Part shown: piece by piece, positions 29,780 to 38,242 of the stretch
Position numbering within the stretch: the first letter of the stretch is position 1
Layout: the number at the start of each line of letters is the position of its first letter
Assembly (NCBI GenBank): GCA_947500555.1
Contig: CANMSE010000001.1
Span: 620,001-684,000, forward strand
DNA length: 64,000 nucleotides
Direction of reading: 5' to 3'
Source of the DNA: an uncultured Fulvivirga sp.
GTDB lineage: Bacteria; Bacteroidota; Bacteroidia; Cytophagales; Cyclobacteriaceae
The notes under the pieces: generated by a model
Seen by the model: only the letters and a program-made list of their open reading frames with translations
Database searches by the model: none
What the model was told of the DNA's origin: nothing
Translations under genes and position numbers: made by a program

Positions 29780-29846
29780 TTTTTATAGTTAATAATTAAT
29801 TCACTCTAATGGCTACAAATCAAATACCATTACTTACTAATTAAAA

Positions 29847-29880
29847 AAAAGAGACAAAATGGCATTATTTTGTCTCTTTT
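29847..29880. terminator. Bidirectional terminator between hsp20 and the MORN-like lipoprotein gene
   Basis: AAAAGAGACAAAAT (29847-29860) pairs with ATTTTGTCTCTTTT (29867-29880), loop GGCATT. A long A/T-flanked perfect stem lies 26 nt past the stop at 29906. Confidence 0.8.
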
Positions 29881-29905
29881 CAATAAATTATATGTCTATA
29901 TGGCA

Positions 29906-30481
29906 CTATTTATTCACCAGCTCTCCAGCTTTATATTCATATTCTATTGTAACATTACCTTCCTGATCATACCATTTTGACAGCCCATCTCTTACACCAT
30001 TGGCATAACTGCCTTCTTCCATTATATTTCCATTGTCATAATAGATTTTGATCATGTTTTCTAGTTTACCATTGATATAGGTTCGTTCTTCTTTGACTTT
30101 ATTTCGATTAAACTTTTTCCATTCTCCATGCAACTCACCGTTGTGATAGAAAGCACTTACCTGTAATTGCCCTCTGTCATCAATTTCAGAATAACCCCCT
30201 TGCTTTACTCCGTTGATGTAACCAGTCACTGATTTAATCAGTCCGTTAGAGTGGAATTCAGTCCAATTTCCACTTTTCTTGCCAGATAGGTAGTCTCCGA
30301 TACTCTTGACTCCATTTTCGTTAAGAGTCACTTTGACTAATTCTGGATTAGATTCATAAGGTTCTTTGGTGGCTGAGGCTGGAAGTTCGGAAAGCCCTTC
30401 AACCGTTGCCTGGCTGAACTCTTGAGAGTTCTCACACGAGAACATATAAAATGAAATAATAGCTAAAACGATTTTTTTCAT
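29906..30481 (-). CDS. MORN-variant repeat lipoprotein (YwqK-like)
   Basis: I choose the ATG at 30479-30481, since it opens a lipoprotein signal (KKIVLAIISFYMFSC, Cys15). The mature region has at least five MORN_2-type repeats of about 22 residues: LSGKKSGNWTEFHSNGLIKS, YINGVKQGGYSEIDDRGQ, YHNGELHGEWKKFNR, YDNGNIMEEGSYANGVRDGL and SKWYDQEGNV. Databases often call such proteins 'toxin-antitoxin YwqK family antitoxin', but no toxin gene is adjacent and this is probably a surface protein. A TATTTTTG box (30528-30521, minus strand) 40 nt upstream may be its -7 element. Confidence 0.8.
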   Translation of the reverse strand: MKKIVLAIISFYMFSCENSQEFSQATVEGLSELPASATKEPYESNPELVKVTLNENGVKSIGDYLSGKKSGNWTEFHSNGLIKSVTGYINGVKQGGYSEIDDRGQLQVSAFYHNGELHGEWKKFNRNKVKEERTYINGKLENMIKIYYDNGNIMEEGSYANGVRDGLSKWYDQEGNVTIEYEYKAGELVNK

Positions 30482-30574
30482 GGTCCTGTAATTATTTAAT
30501 TCATCTAAAATTTCAGATGTCAAAAATAATAAATTTGACGAATCATGAAATATTCAACCCTCATGCCTTTAGCA

Positions 30575-31246
30575 TCAATTGAGTTTAAATTCTATAGGAA
30601 GAACTTGCTTAACCTTAACAGGTTTACCCCGTTGTTTTCCAGGATTCCATTCGGCTGCCTTTAGCATCATTTTCAATACTTCTTCATCGCAACCCGCTCC
30701 AATACCTTTTAGTACTTTAAAATCCTTCAACTCACCGTTCTCGTCCACTATAAAACTAATGAATACCTTTCCTTCAATTCCCATTCGCCTGGCTTGAGCA
30801 GGGTACCTTAGCTTCTTTCCAACAAACTTATAAAACGCTTCATAACCACCCTTAGGTGATGGCATTTCTTCAACAAAAATGAATGGTTCGTCAGGTACTG
30901 GTTCTACAGGCATTGGCTCCACATAAGGTTCAACACCTTTAAATGGATCCGGTTCGTCACGTGGCACCAAAACCGGTTCTATTGGTTCCAAAGGCTCACC
31001 TGGAGTCGGCTTAGTACCGAATACAGGAGCAGGCTTTGGGGGTTTCGGAATTTCTTGATGCTCCGTAATTGGCGGTAAATAAGTGTCAACCATCTCGCCT
31101 TCAATCTCTGGTATATTGACCATTGGCTTTTTTACTTCATATTCAAAAGCCGTTACACATAGCATCATGGCTATCAAAAGCCCCATATTGAAATAAAGAC
31201 CTGATTTATTCATAAGGTCCTTTTCTGGATTTTTACGTTTTTCCAT
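30575..31246 (-). CDS. TonB-family energy transducer
   Basis: The 223-residue protein starts with MEKRKNPEKDLMNKSGLYFN, the usual Bacteroidota TonB N-terminus, followed by one TM helix (GLLIAMMLCVTAFEY). A Pro/Glu-rich periplasmic linker of about 90 residues follows, then a TonB C-terminal domain (GGYEAFYKFVGKKLRYPAQA, GKVFISFIVDENGELKDF, AAEWNPGKQRGKPV). It transmits proton-motive force to outer-membrane receptors. Its start lies 14 bp inside the upstream small TM gene, which itself overlaps the sigma gene, so the three genes form one translationally linked unit. Confidence 0.9.
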   Translation of the reverse strand: MEKRKNPEKDLMNKSGLYFNMGLLIAMMLCVTAFEYEVKKPMVNIPEIEGEMVDTYLPPITEHQEIPKPPKPAPVFGTKPTPGEPLEPIEPVLVPRDEPDPFKGVEPYVEPMPVEPVPDEPFIFVEEMPSPKGGYEAFYKFVGKKLRYPAQARRMGIEGKVFISFIVDENGELKDFKVLKGIGAGCDEEVLKMMLKAAEWNPGKQRGKPVKVKQVLPIEFKLN

Positions 31247-31526
31247 TGTTTTCAGTGTTTAGGTTAGAATTAAATGAAACATCCGGCCGGGATATTATTT
31301 GTGTGCCGCTCTGAGGCTTCACATTCTCAGTTTTCTCAGTTTTTGATATCAGCAGATAAGCAAACAGGCATAATGCCGTAAAAAACAGTAATAGAAATAG
31401 AAGCTTAATCAATCTTTTGAGACGAGTAGACTTATGACGCTCTAACAAGCTGTTATAGTCCTTGAATCCCTCAATTCTACGTGAGGTCATCTTTTGTCTT
31501 CTCAATTTGATGTCATGTCTTCCCAT
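31233..31526 (-). CDS. Small single-TM protein between ECF sigma and tonB (possible anti-sigma)
   Basis: The 97-residue protein has a strongly basic N-terminus of about 40 residues, one TM helix (LLFLLLFFTALCLFAYLLIS, near 43-62) and a short Asn/Ser-rich outside tail. Its ATG overlaps the sigma stop by ATGA, and its end overlaps tonB by 14 bp. Position and topology fit a minimal anti-sigma or sensor for the neighbouring sigma factor, but the cytosolic part is shorter than known anti-sigma domains and I recognise no family. Confidence 0.75.
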   Translation of the reverse strand: MGRHDIKLRRQKMTSRRIEGFKDYNSLLERHKSTRLKRLIKLLFLLLFFTALCLFAYLLISKTEKTENVKPQSGTQIISRPDVSFNSNLNTENNGKT

Positions 31527-32140
31527 CAGTCGTTCCAGTTCACGTTGAAATTTTTCCTCAACTTTTCTAAAGCCCTATACAATCTCATTTTTGCACCGCT
31601 CTCACCTATATTCAAAATATAACTTATTTCGCGGAAGTTTTTTCCTTCAAAAAATCTTAGTTCTAACACTTCCATTGCTTCAGTTGGCAATTCTTTTAAT
31701 GTTGCCATTAACTTCTCCAATCTGTCATCGTCAAATTCAGCTTCATCTTCCGGTTGTACAAATTGAAAGAGTTCTTCTTGTTCAAGGCTAAATACCTTTT
31801 TTCTCTGCTGCTTATTAAAGTGCTTATTCAGCTCATTATGTGCAATCCGATATAACCATGCAGAAAAAGGAACTCCTCTAAATTCATACCTCTTCAATCC
31901 ATTTAGTGCTTTAAGAAAGGTCTGAGAAGTCAAATCATCTGCAATCATTTCATCATCTGACCTTCTAAGCAAAAAATTGAAAATCCGCTCAAAATACTTA
32001 TCATAAATCTGCCCAAAGACCTTCGCATCCTTTTTGGCAGCAGCTATCAATTCTTGCTCATCTGCCAGTTCATTATCGGTCATATGGTTAGCATCACTCA
32101 AAGTATTTCGGTTGATGGTTTTATGTATATAATCACTCAT
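31526..32140 (-). CDS. ECF-family RNA polymerase sigma factor (second)
   Basis: Sigma region 2 (AKVFGQIYDKYFERIFNFLL, DLTSQTFLKALNGLKRYEFRG, FSAWLYRIAHNELNKHF) and region 4 (LPTEAMEVLELRFFEGKNFREISYIL, ESGAKMRLYRALEKLR) are clear. The ATG at 32140 is used here; a second ATG at 32083 would still leave a full region 2. It is the first gene of a three-gene unit with a small TM protein and tonB, an unusual combination suggesting that this sigma controls TonB supply or envelope response. Confidence 0.9.
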   Translation of the reverse strand: MSDYIHKTINRNTLSDANHMTDNELADEQELIAAAKKDAKVFGQIYDKYFERIFNFLLRRSDDEMIADDLTSQTFLKALNGLKRYEFRGVPFSAWLYRIAHNELNKHFNKQQRKKVFSLEQEELFQFVQPEDEAEFDDDRLEKLMATLKELPTEAMEVLELRFFEGKNFREISYILNIGESGAKMRLYRALEKLRKNFNVNWND

Positions 32141-32267
32141 TAAAAAATGGTCACATTTAATTTACATTTTTTTAAGACAGTCCGATCATCAAATTTTCTA
32201 TGGTCACCTGAGTATTAATCACTATTTTTATTTTCATCCTAAACGATAATTCAACTAATCTCATCCC

Positions 32268-34718
32268 ATGAATAAAATATGCTTTTGTCTTTTTCTGTTA
32301 ATAGGATGCTCTGCCACCTCCAATTCCATAAACAGTTCATCGAATAATAGTGGAAGTATCGCTTCTAAAACGTCAGGCATGACTAAATACGAAGGTTTCT
32401 TCAATTATTACTACGATTCAAAAACTGATAAAATCTTCCTGGAACTTGATAAGTTGAATGAAGAGTTCCTATATGTTCAGGGCCTTGCCGCTGGCATTGG
32501 TTCCAATGATATAGGCCTTGATCGTAATCAACTTGGTAGAGAACGTGTGGTGAAGTTTATAAGAAGAGGCCCGAAAATTTTACTGCTTCAGCCCAACTAT
32601 GATTATCGAGCTACAAGTGACAATACTGATGAACGTAACTCGGTAAAAGATGCCTTCGCTCAATCGATACTTTGGGGCTTTACCTTAGAAGCTGAAGAGA
32701 AAGGTAAAATACTTATCGACATGTCAAATTTCCTAATGCAAGATGCCCATGGAGTGGCTGACCGGCTTAAAAATTCGAAACAGGGTTCTTATTTTGTAGA
32801 TGAATCAAGGTCTGCCATGTACCTCGAACGTACTAAGAGCTTCCCTAAAAACTCAGAATTTGAAGTAACCTTAACCTTTAAAGGCTCTGGAGCAGGGTCC
32901 AATCTCAATAGTGTTACGCCAACTTCTTCAAGTGTCACTGTACGCCAGCATCATTCTTTTGTAGAGTTACCTGATAATAACTACAACCCAAGAAAATTTG
33001 ACCCTAGAGCGGGTTATTATGATTTATCCTACTACGACTACACAACCCCAATTAGTGAAGACACTCGTCAACGATTGATTACCAGGCATAGGCTCAAAAA
33101 AAAGGACCCCAGTGCTTCTATAAGTGAGGCGGTAGAACCTATCGTCTACTACCTTGATAGAGGTACACCTGAGCCGGTGAGATCTGCTTTAATGGAAGGT
33201 GCTATGTGGTGGAATCAAGCATTTGAAGCAGCTGGCTATAAAGATGCTTTTCAGGTAAAGCTTTTGCCAGAAGGAGTAGACCCGATGGATGTTCGTTATA
33301 ATGTGATCAACTGGGTACACAGGTCTACTCGCGGTTGGTCCTATGGTGGGGGTGTAACAGATCCACGTACTGGTGAAATAATAAAGGGGCACGTTTTGTT
33401 AGGCTCCCTGCGTGTGAGACAGGATTATTTAATTGCTGAGGGGCTTCTTGCACCTTATGAAGAGGGGAAAATAGTATCCCCTGAAATGGAAAAAATGGCT
33501 TTGGCTCGTTTGAGACAATTAGCTGCACATGAAGTTGGACATACTCTAGGTTTAGCACATAGTTACTCCTCAAGTGCCGAGGAACGAGCGTCAGTTATGG
33601 ATTATCCCCATCCAAAAATCAAGATTACCAATGGTCAAATAGACTTGTCAGACGCCTATGATCAAAAAATAGGAGCCTGGGATAAGGTATCTATAACTTA
33701 TGGCTATCAGGACTTTCCTGAAGGAGTAAATGAACAAGAAGAACTTGAGCAAATAATTCAAACTTCTCTGAAAGATGGTCTCACTTTTCTAAGTGATCAG
33801 GATGCTAGACCACAAGGTGGTGCACACCCCTTTGCTCACCTATGGGACAATGGAAAGTCCCCGGAAGAAGAGCTTGATCATTTACTTAATGTCAGAAAAA
33901 TAGCACTGACAAATTTTGGTGAGAACAATATAAAGAAAGGTGAGCCATATGCAGAATTGGAAGAAGTGTTAGTTCCAATTTATTTTTTGCACAGATATCA
34001 GGTAGAAGGGGCAGTAAAGCTGATTGGTGGAGTAAACTATAGGTATGCGCTTCGAGGTGACGGACAGCCAATCACTGAATATGTAGCTGCTGATAAACAA
34101 AAGGCCGCATTAAATTCATTGATGAATACAATCAGCGCTGAAGCATTACTTCTTCCTGAAAAAGTAATACAAATGATCCCTCCAAGACCCATCGGCTATT
34201 CACGCGGTCGTGAGTTGGTTAATGTCAGGACAGGATTAACTTTTGATCCTTTAGCAGCGGCCGAAACGGGGGCTTCTATGACTTTAGGTTTGCTATTTAA
34301 CTCTGCAAGAGCACAACGATTAGTAGAGTTACATGCAAGAAATAGTGATCAGCCCTCATTGAGCTTTGCGATAAATTCTGTTTTGGATCAAACATGGAAA
34401 AGAAAGCACGATGATGCTATGAAAGGCGAAGTTGAAAGAGTAGTAGATCATGTGGTCTTAAATAAGTTGTTTGCTTTAGCCTCCAATGAAGATGCTAGTG
34501 AACAGGTAAAAGCTATAGTCTTGCAAGAACTTTATGATCTCAAGGAATTTCTGTCCGGCTGGAAAAATTCATCTCCCGCAACTCAAAAGGCGCATCATCA
34601 TTATGGCGCTACAAGAATTCAACAGTTCTGGGATAACCCTGATTCTTATGAAACCACTGATGATCTAACACCACCTGATGGATCACCAATAGGTATGGGG
34701 TTGATGTGTGAGCAATGA
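32268..34718 (+). CDS. Zinc-dependent metalloprotease (DUF5117/DUF5118 type)
   Basis: The 816-residue predicted lipoprotein has its lipidation site in LLIGC (Cys14). The catalytic zinc motif HEVGHTLGLAH lies near residue 421 in LAAHEVGHTLGLAHSY, followed by the Met-turn-like SVMDYPHP, so it belongs to the metzincin-like M10/M12-related group. N-terminal regions (KYEGFFNYYYDSKTDKIFLE, FLYVQGLAAGIGSNDIGLDR) are DUF5118/DUF5117 hallmarks. It is probably anchored at the cell surface. The last four bases overlap the AbiH gene. Confidence 0.9.
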   Translation: MNKICFCLFLLIGCSATSNSINSSSNNSGSIASKTSGMTKYEGFFNYYYDSKTDKIFLELDKLNEEFLYVQGLAAGIGSNDIGLDRNQLGRERVVKFIRRGPKILLLQPNYDYRATSDNTDERNSVKDAFAQSILWGFTLEAEEKGKILIDMSNFLMQDAHGVADRLKNSKQGSYFVDESRSAMYLERTKSFPKNSEFEVTLTFKGSGAGSNLNSVTPTSSSVTVRQHHSFVELPDNNYNPRKFDPRAGYYDLSYYDYTTPISEDTRQRLITRHRLKKKDPSASISEAVEPIVYYLDRGTPEPVRSALMEGAMWWNQAFEAAGYKDAFQVKLLPEGVDPMDVRYNVINWVHRSTRGWSYGGGVTDPRTGEIIKGHVLLGSLRVRQDYLIAEGLLAPYEEGKIVSPEMEKMALARLRQLAAHEVGHTLGLAHSYSSSAEERASVMDYPHPKIKITNGQIDLSDAYDQKIGAWDKVSITYGYQDFPEGVNEQEELEQIIQTSLKDGLTFLSDQDARPQGGAHPFAHLWDNGKSPEEELDHLLNVRKIALTNFGENNIKKGEPYAELEEVLVPIYFLHRYQVEGAVKLIGGVNYRYALRGDGQPITEYVAADKQKAALNSLMNTISAEALLLPEKVIQMIPPRPIGYSRGRELVNVRTGLTFDPLAAAETGASMTLGLLFNSARAQRLVELHARNSDQPSLSFAINSVLDQTWKRKHDDAMKGEVERVVDHVVLNKLFALASNEDASEQVKAIVLQELYDLKEFLSGWKNSSPATQKAHHHYGATRIQQFWDNPDSYETTDDLTPPDGSPIGMGLMCEQ

Positions 34719-35725
34719 GGAAGTTACTAATTATTGGCAATGGGTTCGATTTAGCTCATGGATTACCTACATCTTATAACGACTTCATATTTCAATATCT
34801 AAAGGATGCTGTGCTTAATGCTACTTATGATGCCCAGGGTTCCTTTGATGACGATAATATTTCAATAATAGTTAAGGCGCAAAAAAGTGGATTAGAGCAG
34901 ATTGATGTATCCGAGTTTTTCAACTATATAAATAATACAAACTACGTAATATTAAAATATAAGAACCCTCTTCTAGAGAGAATCATTGATAAATCAGTTA
35001 TAGAAAATTGGGTCAATGTTGAACTAGAGTATTATGCTTATTTGACTGGCTTAGTAAAAGAAATAACTTCAGCGAAGAGTATGGATTTCAAGTTAATTGA
35101 ATCTCTCAACCTTCAATTTAAAAATATTCAGATCGCACTTCATAATTATTTAATTAAGCATGTAGAAACTAAAATCGAATTCAGTCAAAGTCCTTTTAAA
35201 TCCATTTTTGAATGTTTAAGCACTAATGATCTAATTCTAAACTTTAATTATACCTCAACTATTAGGAAATATTCAGATGGTAGTAACAATTTAAAAGTCA
35301 ATCATATTCATGGATCTTTGAAAGATGAAGATAACCCCATTGTTTTCGGATTTGGAGATGAGCGAGATGAATATTATAAAATCCTTGAAAATCTTAATAA
35401 TAATAGTCTATTGAAATACATCAAATCTTTTATGTATTTCCGAACATCAAATTTTTTGGATTTAAGCAACTTTGTTGATTCTGGCAGTTTCAAAGTTGAA
35501 ATTATCGGTCATTCTTGTGGACTATCTGACAGAACTCTTTTGAGCTATATATTTGAGCATAAGGAGTGCAAAAAGATTAACATACACTATTATGAAAATC
35601 AAGAAAATTATATAAACCTTACCCAAGAAATATCAAGGCATTTTAGTAATAAGCAAGACATGAGATTGAAAATTGTTGACTTCCAAAATAGTGTGAGATG
35701 TCCACAGTATAGCCATAGTACATAA
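34715..35725 (+). CDS. AbiH-family phage abortive-infection protein
   Basis: The 336-residue protein shows the family pattern clearly: N-terminal LLIIGNGFDLAHGLPTSYNDF, central LILNFNYTSTIRKY, VNHIHGSLKDEDNPIVFGFGDE and C-terminal IIGHSCGLSDRTLL. AbiH of Lactococcus aborts phage infection; the mechanism is not established. The gene shares an ATGA overlap with a metalloprotease gene, and its base composition looks visibly more AT-rich than its neighbours, consistent with insertion by transfer. No other defence gene was recognised nearby. Confidence 0.88.
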   Translation: MRKLLIIGNGFDLAHGLPTSYNDFIFQYLKDAVLNATYDAQGSFDDDNISIIVKAQKSGLEQIDVSEFFNYINNTNYVILKYKNPLLERIIDKSVIENWVNVELEYYAYLTGLVKEITSAKSMDFKLIESLNLQFKNIQIALHNYLIKHVETKIEFSQSPFKSIFECLSTNDLILNFNYTSTIRKYSDGSNNLKVNHIHGSLKDEDNPIVFGFGDERDEYYKILENLNNNSLLKYIKSFMYFRTSNFLDLSNFVDSGSFKVEIIGHSCGLSDRTLLSYIFEHKECKKINIHYYENQENYINLTQEISRHFSNKQDMRLKIVDFQNSVRCPQYSHST

Positions 35726-35814
35726 GTTAAATTATATTAGCTTCTTAAGTTTTTGCTTAAAGCAACCCTTGACGATTTCATTTGTCATTAAATGACAACA
35801 ATCAAAAACTCATC

Positions 35815-38169
35815 ATGCTTCGTCATAACCTACTTCTGGCTTTTCGCTCTTTTAAGCGATTCAAAAGTTCATTTTTTATCAATTTAATTGGTTTAACCGC
35901 TGGGTTGGCGTGCACCCTACTTATCTACCTATGGGTAATGGACGAACTTCAGATGGATCAATTCCATGCAAAGAGTGATCGTCTGTATCGGGTTATGGAA
36001 CATCAGCAATATGCTGATCATATTATGACTACCTGGTCTACTCCCGGGCTATTGGCAGAAACACTAAAAGAGGATTTTCCTGAGGTTGAACATGCTGCGA
36101 CCACCACCTGGATAAGTTCCAATACCTTATCAATTGGTGAACATAATGTGAAGTCTAAGGGCTTTTATGTTGGATCTGATTTTTTCAATATTTTTTCATA
36201 CAATCTTATTCAGGGCGATGCTGATCAAGTTCTTGCAGACAAAAAAAACATTGTCATTTCAAAATCTCTTGCAGAGCAACTTTTTAAAACAGCTGATGAA
36301 GCTGTGGGGAAAGTGGTGGAGTATGAGCACAAAAAAGAATATGTGGTATCGGGAATCTTTGAAGGAACTCCGCACAATTCATCTTTTCAGTTTGAGTATG
36401 TACTTTCTTTTGAGGCATTCAAAGATGATAATGACTGGGTGCTCAATTGGGGCAGCAATGGGCCAAGTACTTTCATCACCTTGGTAGAAGGAGCTGATGT
36501 AAATGCTTTCACAGAAAAAATCGCGCAATTTGTAACTACAAAAAATGAGCAGTCCAATGTTACCTTATTTTTAAAGCAATATTCAGATGTCTACCTGCAC
36601 GGTAGATATGAAAATGGTAAAGAAGCAGGGGGAAGGATTGAATATGTTCAGCTATTTTCATTAATCGCCATTTTCATTCTTATCATAGCCTGCATCAACT
36701 TTATGAATCTCTCTACTGCGAGAGCTTCTAGAAGAATGAAGGAAGTAGGTATCAAGAAGGCCGTTGGTGCTAAAAAAGGCGGATTGGTCATACAGTATCT
36801 CTCAGAATCATTATTCATCACATTTTTTTCTGTTTTATTAGCAATAGTAGTTATCTGGTTGTTTTTGCCCAAATTCAATGAGATCACAGGAAAAGAAATT
36901 GTACTGTCATTTAATTGGACCTTATTAGCATCATTGTTTGGCGTTTTACTTTTTACCGGCCTTTTAGCAGGAAGTTATCCAGCTCTTTATTTAAGTGGAT
37001 TTAATACTGTACGAATTTTAAAAGGAGAATTGAAGGGTTCGCTTGGTGAGCTTTGGGCGAGAAGAGGTTTAGTAGTTTTCCAATTTACTCTGTCCGTTAT
37101 TCTTATTGTGTCTGTCATAGTTATTTACCAACAGATACAGTATGTGCAAGACAAAACACTAGGTTATGAAAATGACAACATCATTTATTTCGGAATTGAA
37201 GGTAAAGTGGAAAACAGCTTGGAGACTTTTCTTTCAGAACTAAAAACTATTCCCGGAGTCGTTAACGCTTCTTCTATAGGTCATAATCTTATTGGTAGAC
37301 AAAACAACACCAGCGGGCTAAATTGGGAAGGCAAAAATCCGGATGATCTGATATTGTTTGAAAATATGAGGACTAACTATGGATTTCTGGAAACCATGGG
37401 CATGGAATTGGTAGCTGGCAGAAGTTTTTCGAAAGACTTCTCAGCCGATAGTTCAAAAATCATTTTTAATGAAACCGCTATTGAAATAATGGGTCTTGAA
37501 GATCCTATTGGTCAAAGTATAAACCTTTGGGGAGAATATGATCTCGAGATTATTGGCGTAGTGAAAGATTTCCATTTTCAATCGTTGCATGATGAAATAG
37601 AGCCGCTTTTCTTCACCATCAATCCAGAAAACAATTGGAACATTATGGCGCGTATTGAATCAGGAAAAGAAACCGAGACCTTAGAGGCCATTGATAACTT
37701 TTACCAGGAATTCAATCCAGGGTTTGTATTTGATTATTACTTTTTAGACGAACGATTTCAACGCCAGTATGCCGCTGAACAGCGGGTAGCTACCTTATCA
37801 CAATACTTTGCAGGTTTCGCTATTCTAATTTCTTGTCTGGGGCTATTTGGACTTGCGGCCTTTACCGCAGAAAGACGTATTAAAGAAATAGGAATAAGAA
37901 AGGCATTGGGCTCAAGTGCCACTAATATTGTGCTATTGCTTTCCGGTGATTTTACTAAGCTGGTTTTACTGTCAATAGTAATTGCGTTGCCCATTAGCTA
38001 TTACTTAATATCTATTTGGCTTGAAAGGTTTGCTTTTCGAATAGACCTGGGTGTCTGGCTTTTTGCTGTGGCAGGTTTAGTAGCAATAATTATTGCCTGG
38101 CTGGCAGTAGGTTCTCAAGCTATTAAAGCAGCTAATGTCAATCCTGCCAGGTGTTTGAGGAGTGAGTAG
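35815..38169 (+). CDS. ABC transporter permease (MacB/FtsX type, Bacteroidota family)
   Basis: About 785 residues from the ATG at 35815; a TTG eleven codons earlier is in frame but less likely, as the family starts with MLRHNLLLAFRSF. Two MacB periplasmic domains (after TM1 and in the middle, from FLSELKTIPGVV) alternate with FtsX four-helix units (EYVQLFSLIAIFILIIACINFMN; QYFAGFAILISCLGLFGLAA). The sequences RRMKEVGIKKAVGAKKG and ERRIKEIGIRKALGSS are FtsX hallmarks. No ATPase gene is adjacent; in this family the ATPase is often elsewhere. Substrate unknown, perhaps export of lipoproteins or signals. Confidence 0.88.
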   Translation: MLRHNLLLAFRSFKRFKSSFFINLIGLTAGLACTLLIYLWVMDELQMDQFHAKSDRLYRVMEHQQYADHIMTTWSTPGLLAETLKEDFPEVEHAATTTWISSNTLSIGEHNVKSKGFYVGSDFFNIFSYNLIQGDADQVLADKKNIVISKSLAEQLFKTADEAVGKVVEYEHKKEYVVSGIFEGTPHNSSFQFEYVLSFEAFKDDNDWVLNWGSNGPSTFITLVEGADVNAFTEKIAQFVTTKNEQSNVTLFLKQYSDVYLHGRYENGKEAGGRIEYVQLFSLIAIFILIIACINFMNLSTARASRRMKEVGIKKAVGAKKGGLVIQYLSESLFITFFSVLLAIVVIWLFLPKFNEITGKEIVLSFNWTLLASLFGVLLFTGLLAGSYPALYLSGFNTVRILKGELKGSLGELWARRGLVVFQFTLSVILIVSVIVIYQQIQYVQDKTLGYENDNIIYFGIEGKVENSLETFLSELKTIPGVVNASSIGHNLIGRQNNTSGLNWEGKNPDDLILFENMRTNYGFLETMGMELVAGRSFSKDFSADSSKIIFNETAIEIMGLEDPIGQSINLWGEYDLEIIGVVKDFHFQSLHDEIEPLFFTINPENNWNIMARIESGKETETLEAIDNFYQEFNPGFVFDYYFLDERFQRQYAAEQRVATLSQYFAGFAILISCLGLFGLAAFTAERRIKEIGIRKALGSSATNIVLLLSGDFTKLVLLSIVIALPISYYLISIWLERFAFRIDLGVWLFAVAGLVAIIIAWLAVGSQAIKAANVNPARCLRSE

Positions 38170-38242
38170 AATATCATTTTCTTTACTCCGCTGGCGGGGG
38201 CCATAATTACGAGACCAAACATTTACCTACAATCATTGTGCA

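Noticed and set aside
29906..30481. 'YwqK antitoxin' label for the MORN-like lipoprotein
   Set aside because: It is a lipoprotein with surface-type repeats and has no toxin partner.
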